A DNA stretch of 7,445 bases. Source: Candidatus Woesearchaeota archaeon. GTDB lineage: Archaea > Nanobdellota > Nanobdellia > Woesearchaeales > UBA525. A program made the translations under genes and the position numbers. Shown here piece by piece: positions 1 through 5,109 of this stretch. Numbering within the stretch: the stretch's first letter is position 1; each line of letters opens with the position of its first letter. The DNA is taken from assembly GCA_023252315.1 (NCBI GenBank), contig JAJPEB010000064.1, positions 1-7,445 on the forward strand, in the 5' to 3' direction. A model generated the notes under the pieces. That model was not told the DNA's origin. It saw only the letters and a program-made list of their open reading frames with translations, and made no database searches.

Positions 1-13
1 CCTCGCCGCCGTC

Positions 14-466
14 ATGCACTCCCCTCTCCTTCGCGGCGCGCTCACCGTGGGCGCGGCGCTGCTGCTCGTCGCGGGCGTGCTCGCGCTCCTCGTCGGCGTC
101 ACGTGGCTGCTCAAGATCTTCTTCAAGCGCCACGACGGCATCGACCGCGCGCACCGCTTCCTCATCTACCTGCTCACGATGCTCGGCGTCGTCATCCTGC
201 TCTTCGCGGGAGTCCTCGGGCTCGTGCTCCCGCTCATCCCCGGGTTCGTCCTGCTGCTCCTCGCGCTGCTGCTGCTGCGCACGCACTACAAGAGCAGGTG
301 GGTCGACCGCCGCATCCGCTGGCTGCGATGGAAGCTGCGCATCAAGCGGGGGGTGCGGCGCGCGAGGCGCAGGATCGCGAGATCGAAGTTAGGAAAAATC
401 TTAAGAAGGAAGAAGGTATCCAGGAAGCCACGAGGTGACGCGCATGAAGAACCTGACGAGCAATGA
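14..466 (+). CDS. Small membrane protein with strongly basic C-terminal tail (PGPGW/DUF454-like)
   Basis: 150 aa from the first ATG. The frame is also open to the left window edge, so the true start may lie upstream. Three hydrophobic stretches are visible: about residues 8-35, 49-72 and 73-89. The third contains a Leu-Pro-x-Ile-Pro-Gly turn followed by a Leu run, which resembles small membrane families such as PGPGW (PF09656) or DUF454; this is a weak family call. From about residue 90 to 140 the protein is packed with Arg and Lys, then ends acidic (EEPDEQ). The basic tail should be cytoplasmic and could bind lipid headgroups or nucleic acid, but no function is assigned. Its 3' end overlaps the thioredoxin gene by 23 bases, which suggests one transcript. 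Codons from about 388 to 436 are AT-richer (TTA, GGA, AGA, GTA) than the rest of the gene. Confidence 0.72.
   Translation: MHSPLLRGALTVGAALLLVAGVLALLVGVTWLLKIFFKRHDGIDRAHRFLIYLLTMLGVVILLFAGVLGLVLPLIPGFVLLLLALLLLRTHYKSRWVDRRIRWLRWKLRIKRGVRRARRRIARSKLGKILRRKKVSRKPRGDAHEEPDEQ
394..404 (+). promoter_or_regulatory. Possible internal TATA-like element for the thioredoxin gene
   Basis: The AT-rich run AAAAATCTTAA sits inside the 3' end of the membrane protein gene, in an otherwise GC-rich window. A start site about 25 bases downstream would give a leader of roughly 20 bases containing the Shine-Dalgarno site at 432-438. It does not match the archaeal TATA consensus closely. Lys-rich coding could also explain the AT content, so this is tentative. 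Confidence 0.3.
432..438 (+). promoter_or_regulatory. Shine-Dalgarno site deciding the thioredoxin start
   Basis: GAGGTGA lies 5 bases before the ATG at 444. It supports ATG 444 over the in-frame GTG at 435, which is inside the site itself. It lies within the upstream gene, so ribosomes finishing that gene could reinitiate here. Confidence 0.75.
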
Positions 467-848
467 TTTCAGCGATGTGACGGGCAAGGGCAATACGGTC
501 GTCGACTTCTGGGCGCCCTGGTGCGGCCCCTGCAAGGTGTTCGCTCCCCGCTTCGAGAGCGTGGCGCAGCGCCAGACGGGGATCACGTTCGCGAAGCTCA
601 ACACGGAGGACGAGCCCGAGGTCGCGCAGAAGCAGGGCATCCGGGCGATCCCAACGCTCATCTTCTACCGCGACGGCAAGGCGATCGAGCGCTTCTCGGG
701 CGCGATGGACGAGGCGCAGTTCGAGAAGAAGGTCAAGGACGTCTTCGGCGCGAGTGCCCCGTCCCCCATCGATCCCGACGAGGACGACGATGACGATTCC
801 GACGACGATGAGGATGACGAGGACGACGAGATGGAGATGGCCGCGTAG
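444..848 (+). CDS. trxA: Thioredoxin with a long poly-Asp/Glu C-terminal tail
   Basis: 134 aa from ATG 444. Residues 1-101 form a complete thioredoxin domain. VDFWAPWCGPCK carries the redox-active Cys27 and Cys30 in the classical WCGPC motif, and AIPT (69-71) supplies the cis-proline at Pro70. It should reduce protein disulfides in the cytoplasm, recycled by a thioredoxin reductase not present here. A typical thioredoxin ends at about 105 residues. This one continues with a short Ala/Ser/Pro linker and then a tail (about 110-131) in which 19 of 22 residues are Asp or Glu, ending MEMAA. The tail is not part of the fold; it may affect solubility or partner choice, but that is inference. The gene overlaps the preceding membrane protein gene and is followed by a T-rich terminator. 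There is no signal peptide. Confidence 0.95.
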   Translation: MKNLTSNDFSDVTGKGNTVVDFWAPWCGPCKVFAPRFESVAQRQTGITFAKLNTEDEPEVAQKQGIRAIPTLIFYRDGKAIERFSGAMDEAQFEKKVKDVFGASAPSPIDPDEDDDDDSDDDEDDEDDEMEMAA

Positions 849-859
849 GCAGGCGCCCC

Positions 860-894
860 TTCGTTCTTTCCTTCTTTTTCTAAGCTCTTTTCAT
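860..894 (+). terminator. T-rich archaeal terminator after thioredoxin
   Basis: A pyrimidine tract with several T runs (including TTTTT and TTTT) starts 12 bases after the thioredoxin stop in a GC-rich background. Archaeal RNA polymerase terminates on such U-rich tracts without needing a hairpin. Confidence 0.65.
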
Positions 895-961
895 TAGTTC
901 TGTTCACAACATGATCATTGGCTGCTGCCTTGGCGTCGAACAGGAGAGGGGCCGATTCGCT

Positions 962-1005
962 CGGAAACTCGGAGTTTCCGGCGCGCTGGAAATCCTGGAT
1001 TTCCA
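962..1005. repeat. Pair of adjacent perfect palindromes (intergenic hairpin cluster 1)
   Basis: Two inverted repeats stand side by side. The first is CGGAAACT (962-969), loop CGG, AGTTTCCG (973-980), an 8-bp perfect stem. The second is TGGAAATCC (987-995), one T, GGATTTCCA (997-1005), 9 complementary bases around a single base. They are separated by GCGCGC. The arms share the core GGAAAYC/GRTTTCC with the hairpins at 3247-3344. Read on the plus strand, both clusters begin CGGAAAC, have GTTTCCGGCGC in the middle and end GGATTTCC, so they look like copies of one repeat family. The cluster lies between the thioredoxin terminator and the lgt promoter. Confidence 0.8.
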
Positions 1006-1021
1006 TCGCTTGCAGACCCCT

Positions 1022-1068
1022 CGACGTAAAATCGCGGAACGTAGTGAGCTGGATGCGCCGCAGCAGCC
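1022..1068 (+). repeat. Conserved block beside hairpin cluster 1, shared with 3181-3221
   Basis: Three sub-blocks recur in the same order on the minus strand at 3221-3181: CGACGTAAAA (identical), GTGAGC (identical) and CCGCAGCAGCC (one difference). Both copies lie between a GGAAAYC-type hairpin cluster and a gene read in the same direction. Spacers are 12 and 8 bases here, 5 and 9 in the other copy. In both, the frame RRK...[D/E]APQQP is kept, with synonymous third-base differences. This copy lies in an open frame (911-1135) that ends at an ATGA overlap with the lgt start. It may be regulatory, part of a mobile repeat, or the remnant of a short coding segment. Confidence 0.6.
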
Positions 1069-1102
1069 ACGAGAGGAGGATGTACGCCGAGCGGCACAAC
1101 CC

Positions 1103-1109
1103 ATAAATA
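1103..1109 (+). promoter_or_regulatory. TATA box of lgt (leaderless promoter)
   Basis: ATAAATA is centred 26 bases before the A of the lgt ATG. Archaeal transcription starts about 25-27 bases after the TATA centre, so the mRNA should begin at or next to the start codon. No Shine-Dalgarno site precedes the ATG, which fits. Confidence 0.75.
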
Positions 1110-1131
1110 CCCTCCTTCGCAGCGCCCACGC

Positions 1132-1923
1132 ATGATCGTATCCGACGTGAGCCCCGTGCTCCTCGCGCTCGGGCCCGTCGAGATCCGCTGGTACGGGCTC
1201 ATCTACGCGCTCGGCTTCCTGCTCGGCAGCTACGTGCTCGGCAAGGCCGCGCAGCGCGGGCTCATCCCGGGGCTCACGAAGCAGCTCGCGGAGGAGTACA
1301 TCCTGCTGCTCATCATGGGCGGCATCCTCGGCGCGCGCCTCGCGCACGTCATCTTCTACGATCCCCTCTACTACGCCCACCACCTCCTCGAGGTCCCCGC
1401 GGTGTGGCACGGGGGCCTGAGCATCCACGGCGGCATCGCGGGCGCGGTGCTCATCACGTGGCGCTTCTGCGCGAAGCACAGGATCAACTTCTACGACATG
1501 GCAGACGCGATCGTCGTGCCGCTGTGCCTCGTGTTCACGTTTGGCAAGGTCGCGAACTACCTCAACGGCGAGCTCTACGGCACGGTCACGGGCGTCTCGT
1601 GGTGCGTGCAGTTCCCCGGCGTGCCCGGCTGCAGGCATCCCGTGCAGCTCTACGAGGCGGCATACAGCCTGCTCCTCTTCCTCGCCCTCTTCGCCCTGCA
1701 CGAGCGCAGGCGCATGGCGCGCGGCGTCGTGTTCTGGACGTACCTGGGCCTCTACGGCGCGCTGCGCTTCGTCGTGAGCTTCGTGCGCGCGCCCGAGCCC
1801 TCGGAGGCGGTCCTCTCCGGCCTCTCCGTCGGGCAGTGGCTCTCGCTCGCATGCGCGCTCCTCGCCGCCGCGTGGTTCTGCGCGATGCTGCGCTCGGGGC
1901 ACCCGCTCGCGCGGCGCGCGTAG
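1132..1923 (+). CDS. lgt: Prolipoprotein diacylglyceryl transferase (Lgt)
   Basis: 263 aa, close to normal Lgt length, with about seven hydrophobic helices. Lgt moves a diacylglyceryl group from a phospholipid to the lipobox cysteine of prolipoproteins in the membrane. Landmarks: WYG (20-22, Tyr21 matching E. coli Tyr26), GGLSIHGG (94-101, His99 matching His103), GKVANYLNGELYG (138-150, Asn142 and Gly150 matching Asn146 and Gly154), HPVQLYEA (169-176) and YGALRF (208-213, Arg212 matching Arg239). Two positions differ from E. coli: Lys139 replaces Arg143 and Ser216 replaces Glu243. The numbering offset is constant around each motif, so these are real substitutions. The start is fixed by the TATA box 26 bases upstream. 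Bacterial-type Lgt in an archaeon with ether lipids would raise a question of donor lipid. No lipobox protein and no signal peptidase II gene are in this window. Confidence 0.95.
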   Translation: MIVSDVSPVLLALGPVEIRWYGLIYALGFLLGSYVLGKAAQRGLIPGLTKQLAEEYILLLIMGGILGARLAHVIFYDPLYYAHHLLEVPAVWHGGLSIHGGIAGAVLITWRFCAKHRINFYDMADAIVVPLCLVFTFGKVANYLNGELYGTVTGVSWCVQFPGVPGCRHPVQLYEAAYSLLLFLALFALHERRRMARGVVFWTYLGLYGALRFVVSFVRAPEPSEAVLSGLSVGQWLSLACALLAAAWFCAMLRSGHPLARRA

Positions 1924-1967
1924 CCGGTCTACAGCAGGGCCTTTGGGGGACGCCGAGGTTCCGGCAG

Positions 1968-1975
1968 CTATTTAA
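1968..1975 (+). promoter_or_regulatory. TATA box of the triosephosphate isomerase gene (leaderless)
   Basis: CTATTTAA is centred about 28 bases before ATG 2000, in the 76-base gap after lgt. There is no Shine-Dalgarno site before the ATG. The gene therefore probably has its own leaderless transcript even though it follows lgt on the same strand. Confidence 0.75.
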
Positions 1976-1999
1976 CCGCGCGGCGACGCGCGTTGCCGC

Positions 2000-2662
2000 A
2001 TGGAGCGCCCCGTCGTCATCGTCAACTTCAAGGCGTACCCGCAGGCCATCGGCGAGAAGGCGGTCGCGCTCGCGCGCGAGTGCGAGCGCGCGGGCGAGGA
2101 GTACGGCGTCGACATGCGCGTCGCGGTCCTCGCGACGGATGTCTTCCGCGTCGCGCAGGAGGTGCGCATCCCCGTCTACGCGCAGCACGCGGACCTGAGC
2201 GACGCAGGCGCGCGTACCGGCTGGATCGGCGCGCACGCGCTCCAGGCGGCGGGAGCCAGGGGCGCGCTCGTGAACCACGCGGAGCACCGCGTCGGGGCCG
2301 AGCGGGCGATCGCGACCGCGCGCGCGCTCATGCACGCGCAGCTTGACGCCGTCGTGATCGCGGCGGACGCTGCCGAGCTCGCGCTCCTCGACGCGCGCCT
2401 CGCGCCCACGTTCTTCTGCGTCGAGCCCAAGGAGCTGATCGGCGGCGACGTGAGCGTGAGCTCGGCGCAGCCCGAGCTCGTCAAGCGCAGCGTGCTCGCG
2501 ACGAGGTCGCCCGTGCTCGTGGGCGCGGGCGTGAAGAGCCACGAGGACGTCCTCATCGCGACCGAGCTCGGCGCGCGCGGCGTGCTGCTCGCGTCGGGCA
2601 TCGTGCTCGCGGCGCATCGCGCGCAGGCGTTCAAGAAGCTGCTCAGCGCACACGCAGCGTGA
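2000..2662 (+). CDS. tpiA: Triosephosphate isomerase, archaeal type
   Basis: 220 aa, the compact length typical of archaeal enzymes (bacterial ones are about 250). It interconverts dihydroxyacetone phosphate and glyceraldehyde 3-phosphate in the cytoplasm, linking glycolysis/gluconeogenesis with glycerol phosphate metabolism. Catalytic and binding landmarks: VNFK (8-11, Asn9 and Lys11), VNHAEHR (91-97, electrophile His93), CVEPKELIGG (140-149, catalytic base Glu142 followed by the mobile loop), GAGVKSHEDV (175-184, phosphate-binding turn) and GVLLASGIVLA (194-204). All expected residues are present, so the enzyme should be active. The last 20 bases overlap the end of the convergent pilin-like gene, leaving no room for a terminator between them. 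Confidence 0.97.
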   Translation: MERPVVIVNFKAYPQAIGEKAVALARECERAGEEYGVDMRVAVLATDVFRVAQEVRIPVYAQHADLSDAGARTGWIGAHALQAAGARGALVNHAEHRVGAERAIATARALMHAQLDAVVIAADAAELALLDARLAPTFFCVEPKELIGGDVSVSSAQPELVKRSVLATRSPVLVGAGVKSHEDVLIATELGARGVLLASGIVLAAHRAQAFKKLLSAHAA

Positions 2663-3206
2663 AGAAGCGCTTCGCGTCGTAGAGCGTCCCGTTGTACGTC
2701 ACCGAGACGATCGCCGTGTATTCGCCGCTCGCCGCGGCCGGCGACGGCCTGACCGCGAGCACGAGCTCCTCTTGCGCGTTGCGCCCGATCTCGACGGGGC
2801 TGCGCGCGACGATCCTCCACCCGTTCGTGTCGGCGGGAGTGCCGCTCGGGCCCACCATGTCGATGCGCACCGCGAAGTTCTGCGCGTCGAGGCGGTTGTC
2901 GATGCCGAGCCCCACCGTCGCGTCCTTGCCCGCGGGCGCGTCTATGGCCGTCGGATAGACCGCCACGAGCTGGCCCTGCGTCATCATACGGGCGAGCGCG
3001 TCGTGCTGGTCGCCCGAGAGCTGCGCGTTGAGGTCCTGCGCCTTGCCCACGATGTGCCACACGAGCGCGACGCCGCCCGCGATGAGGATGATGCCGAGTA
3101 TCATGACGACGAGCGTGCCGGTCGAGAGCTCGAGCGCGCCGCGGCGATGAGAAGATAAGTTCCTGAGGATCTTTCGTTTCGGCTGTTGCGGAGCTTCTAT
3201 GCTCAC
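2643..3206 (-). CDS. Pilin-like surface protein with class III signal sequence (second of the cassette); start uncertain
   Basis: 187 aa if GTG 3206 is the start. Residues 20-31, HRRGALELSTGT, followed by the hydrophobic helix 32-49, match an archaeal class III (prepilin) signal: a basic pair, Gly as the likely cleavage site for a PibD/FlaK-type peptidase, then a pilin helix. The outer part (about 60-187) is rich in beta-type sequence and ends with GEYTAIVSV...RFFTLRVR, like the last strands of an Ig-like sandwich; it has one sequon (NGT). It resembles the protein at 3663-4220 in architecture. No ATG or TTG exists in any frame between 3206 and the helix, GTG 3206 has no Shine-Dalgarno site, and the frame stays open up to an ATG at 3419 through the hairpin array. 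The body of the gene is secure; the N-terminus is not. Its end overlaps the isomerase gene by 20 bases. Confidence 0.75.
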   Translation of the reverse strand: MSIEAPQQPKRKILRNLSSHRRGALELSTGTLVVMILGIILIAGGVALVWHIVGKAQDLNAQLSGDQHDALARMMTQGQLVAVYPTAIDAPAGKDATVGLGIDNRLDAQNFAVRIDMVGPSGTPADTNGWRIVARSPVEIGRNAQEELVLAVRPSPAAASGEYTAIVSVTYNGTLYDAKRFFTLRVR

Positions 3207-3221
3207 GCAGGTTTTACGTCG
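3181..3221 (-). repeat. Second copy of the conserved block (CGACGTAAAA / GTGAGC / CCGCAACAGCC)
   Basis: Read on the minus strand, this matches 1022-1068: CGACGTAAAA at 3221-3212, GTGAGC at 3206-3201, CCGCAACAGCC at 3191-3181. It overlaps the start of the pilin-like gene as annotated, in the frame RRKTCVSIEAPQQP. The other copy reads RRKIAERSELDAPQQP, a difference of six bases that preserves the frame. GTAAAAC could also serve as a weak TATA element, but the distance to a start codon does not fit well. Confidence 0.6.
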
Positions 3222-3246
3222 CGCCCGGCTCCGCCTTGGTGCTGCT

Positions 3247-3378
3247 CGGAAACCGATGGTTTCCGGCGCACGGAAATCGCCAAGGATTTCCGGTGCGAGA
3301 GATCTCGAGGATTTCTCTGCACGCCAGAAACTAGCGGGTTTCTGTCGGCTCCTGTCGGACTCGAAGGCAGTAGCCTTC
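3247..3378. repeat. Array of five hairpins (intergenic hairpin cluster 2)
   Basis: Five inverted repeats in a row. H1: CGGAAACC/GGTTTCCG at 3247-3265, loop GAT. H2: 3267-3297, CGCAC-GGAAATC with GATTTCCGGTGCG, 12 bp with one bulged base. H3: GAGAGATC/GATTTCTC at 3297-3317, one G-T pair. H4: CAGAAAC/GTTTCTG at 3325-3344. H5: GAAGGC/GCCTTC at 3363-3378. H1 and H2 repeat the arms and spacer of cluster 1 (962-1005). H3 and H4 look like diverged members; H5 is unrelated in sequence. The array fills most of the 234-base gap between two minus-strand surface genes. If transcribed it would be a highly folded RNA. It contains no transposase-coding frame. Confidence 0.8.
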
Positions 3379-3440
3379 ATTTGCGAACAGCCAGGTGCGT
3401 ATGAGCCAGAGAGTGGCATGAGAGGAAGCTCCAGAGAGGG

Positions 3441-3662
3441 CTAGTGCTTGACGTAGTTGTACTCCTTGATGAGCACCCAGAGGAAGAGGAGCAGCACGGC
3501 CGCGCCGCCGAGCAGGATCGCGAACCCGTACCAGAAGTTCTCGCTCACGCTCACGATGCGGTAGAAGCCGTACGCCATGATGAGCACGCCCATCCACAGG
3601 AACTTGTCGAGCACCAGCTTGAGGATCTCGAACTCCTCCTGCTTCGTGATGAGGCGCTTCAC
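3441..3662 (-). CDS. 73-aa protein with two membrane helices, translationally coupled to the pilin-like gene
   Basis: Starts at GTG 3662, the base directly after the TAG of the upstream gene, with no gap. GGTGA at 3672-3668, inside the last codons of the upstream gene, is 5 bases away and can serve as Shine-Dalgarno site. The N-terminus (about 1-16, KRLITKQEEFEILK) is charged and probably cytoplasmic. It is followed by a helix at about 17-39 and a second at about 44-67, ending KEYNYVKH, so both ends should be cytoplasmic with a short outer loop. I recognise no family. The tight coupling to a class III signal protein suggests a helper role such as a membrane anchor, assembly factor or stabiliser; that is inference. 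Confidence 0.72.
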   Translation of the reverse strand: MKRLITKQEEFEILKLVLDKFLWMGVLIMAYGFYRIVSVSENFWYGFAILLGGAAVLLLFLWVLIKEYNYVKH

Positions 3663-4220
3663 CTAGGTCACCGTGATCGTGATCTGCCGCCTGCCGATGA
3701 CCGTCGCCGACGCGTTCGCGGGGAACCTGCCGCCCGTCACGCCCGTGAGCGTGCAGATGTAGGTGCCCACCGGCATGTCGACGTTGCCCGTCTGGTTGAC
3801 GGCGAGCAGGATCGTGTTGAAGCCGCCGACCTCCGTGCGCGCGATCGTCTGCTTCTGCGCGAGCAGCTGCGGGACCATGTTCGCGCCCTCGGGCGCCGTG
3901 CTGGTGCAGCCCTCGATGCCGAGCACCGCGTCCGCCGCGGGCACGTTCGCGTAGACGCACATCTTGACCTGGAGCTGGTCGCCCGACTTGAGCTCGAGGT
4001 TCGCGGGGCTCGTCGTGATCGGATGTCCCGCGTTGGGGTCGCAGCCGAACTCGATCGCGTTGAAGGGCTCCGTGAGCTTGCTCGTGCCCGTCTTGAAGAA
4101 GCCCTGGATGAACGCGATGCCGAGGCCGAGGAGCACCATCGCGATGACGAGCACGATGATGGCCTCGATGGAGAGCTGCATCGAGCCCTTGCGGGAGAAT
4201 CTCGTGTGCGCCCACCTCAT
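3663..4220 (-). CDS. Pilin-like surface protein with class III signal sequence and four-cysteine ectodomain
   Basis: 185 aa. FSRKGSMQLSIEAIIVLVIA (8-27) has the class III prepilin layout: basic Arg-Lys, Gly12 as the likely cleavage point, then a continuous hydrophobic helix to about residue 38 with Glu at position 7 after the Gly. The remainder is outside the cell: Cys60, Cys88, Cys105 and Cys156 could form two disulfides, and NQT (142) and NAS (169) are N-glycosylation sequons. The C-terminal part, GTYICTLTGVTG then RRQITITVT, looks like closing strands of an Ig-like beta sandwich (inference). A TATA box about 28 bases before ATG 4220 makes it the leaderless first gene of a group with the 73-aa gene and perhaps the second pilin-like gene. 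No assembly ATPase or platform protein is in the window, so whether it forms a filament is unknown. Confidence 0.85.
   Translation of the reverse strand: MRWAHTRFSRKGSMQLSIEAIIVLVIAMVLLGLGIAFIQGFFKTGTSKLTEPFNAIEFGCDPNAGHPITTSPANLELKSGDQLQVKMCVYANVPAADAVLGIEGCTSTAPEGANMVPQLLAQKQTIARTEVGGFNTILLAVNQTGNVDMPVGTYICTLTGVTGGRFPANASATVIGRRQITITVT
3668..3672 (-). promoter_or_regulatory. Shine-Dalgarno site for the coupled 73-aa gene
   Basis: GGTGA on the minus strand is 5 bases from the GTG at 3662 and lies within the final codons of the pilin-like gene. It supports the GTG start; no other start exists before residue 24. Confidence 0.6.
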
Positions 4221-4244
4221 GGATTGCGTTCCTGAAACGGGACA

Positions 4245-4252
4245 TATTTAAA
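4245..4252 (-). promoter_or_regulatory. TATA box of the pilin-like operon (leaderless)
   Basis: TTTAAATA on the minus strand is centred about 28 bases before ATG 4220. It is one of the best TATA matches in the window. There is no Shine-Dalgarno site before the ATG, consistent with a leaderless transcript. Confidence 0.8.
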
Positions 4253-4261
4253 GATTGCTGT

Positions 4262-4302
4262 GGGAAGAAGAGAAGGAAAAGAAGAAGAAAATCCAGGCTT
4301 CC
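4262..4302 (-). terminator. Terminator of the secreted Gly-rich protein gene
   Basis: Directly after the stop (minus strand) comes an imperfect palindrome, GGAAGCCTGGATTTTC (4302-4287), then a pyrimidine tract with many T runs down to 4262. The palindrome differs at only a few bases from the hairpin at 988-1004, so it may be a degenerate member of the same repeat family used as a terminator. Confidence 0.6.
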
Positions 4303-4304
4303 CT

Positions 4305-5105
4305 CTAGTACGTGCCGCCAGAGCCGGTGTTGCCGCTGCCGCCATTCGAGCCGCTGCCGCTACCCGAGCCCGTGCTGCCGCTGCCAAAGCCGCTGCCGGT
4401 GTTGCCGCCCGTGCTGCTGCCCGTGAGGGCGCCTGCGCCGTTGTTGGCCGTGCCGTTGTCCATGACACCGTTACCGTTGCCCATGGCGCCGTTGTTGCTG
4501 CCCGCGACGACATTGCCCGTGATGCCCGAGCCCGACGCGCCAGTGCCTGTCGCAGTGTTCGAGCCAGCGGTTCCTGTCGCCGCCGCACCCGGAGAGCCGA
4601 CATCAGCGCCGCCTATGTTCGTGTTCGAGACGGTCGCGCCGCTAGGCGTGGTCGCGCCGGCCATCGGCCTCGCGCCCTCGCTCGTGCCGAACGTCTGCAC
4701 CACGTCGAGGTCCTGCCCGTTGAGCATCGTCTTGAGCGCGCTCACCTCATTGCCCGTCGCAGGCCTGACGTCGAGGCTCGGCAGCACCACGACGAAGAAG
4801 ATGGGCGTGCCGTCCGTATCCGTCGCTGAGGGCGCGACCGCGTTGGGGGCCGAGCCGCTCATCTCGAGCGTCGAGTCGTTGCCCGTCATCATGGTCCCCG
4901 ACGTCGTGAACGTTGAGCCGTTCATCGCGTCGCTAGAGCCGTAGTAGCCCGTGCCGTTGGAGCCATACCCGTTGTAGTACGCGTCATAGCCGTTCATGCT
5001 CGTGTTCGTGCCGTTGCTGAGCGCGAGCGCCGCGTACGGTATCATCGCCGCGAGCGCGATGCCCACCGCGGCGAGCACGAGCGATTGCCTCTCCTGATCC
5101 TTCAT
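4305..5105 (-). CDS. Secreted or surface-anchored Gly/Ser/Asn/Thr-rich protein
   Basis: 266 aa from ATG 5105, chosen because GGAGGTG lies just upstream; the frame is open further but that part is not protein-like. Residues 1-7 (MKDQERQ) are charged, 8-29 are hydrophobic and act as signal peptide or anchor; no lipobox cysteine is present, and the whole protein has none. Residues 31-60 are rich in Asn, Gly and Tyr. About 96-145 looks like a small folded domain (TPIFFVVVLPSLDV and a predicted helix NEVSALKTMLNG). From about 165 to 266 it is low-complexity Gly/Ser/Thr/Asn, ending in Gly-Ser repeats and GGTY. N-glycosylation sequons occur at Asn31, 34, 50, 62, 76 and 217. It is probably an extended, glycosylated cell-surface protein; its role is unknown. 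It has its own promoter and terminator. Confidence 0.8.
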   Translation of the reverse strand: MKDQERQSLVLAAVGIALAAMIPYAALALSNGTNTSMNGYDAYYNGYGSNGTGYYGSSDAMNGSTFTTSGTMMTGNDSTLEMSGSAPNAVAPSATDTDGTPIFFVVVLPSLDVRPATGNEVSALKTMLNGQDLDVVQTFGTSEGARPMAGATTPSGATVSNTNIGGADVGSPGAAATGTAGSNTATGTGASGSGITGNVVAGSNNGAMGNGNGVMDNGTANNGAGALTGSSTGGNTGSGFGSGSTGSGSGSGSNGGSGNTGSGGTY

Positions 5106-5109
5106 GAGA

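Noticed and set aside
962..1068. Insertion sequence or complete transposon
   Set aside because: No transposase frame, clear terminal inverted repeats or target-site duplication could be seen; only a small non-autonomous element remains possible.
665..1129. A minus-strand frame with a poly-Ser run
   Set aside because: The Ser run is the antisense of the Asp/Glu tail of the thioredoxin; there is no promoter or family match.
1586..2653. A long Arg/Ala-rich minus-strand frame over lgt and the isomerase
   Set aside because: Both plus-strand genes have complete family motifs; long antisense frames are expected in DNA with so much GC at third codon positions.
3247..3344. CRISPR array
   Set aside because: The units are palindromes of different sequence with short loops, with no constant direct repeat separated by equal-length spacers, and no cas gene is present.
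4312..4944. A Pro/Leu/Val-rich plus-strand frame of 210 codons
   Set aside because: It is the antisense of the Gly/Ser-rich secreted gene. The minus strand has the Shine-Dalgarno site, promoter, signal peptide and terminator.
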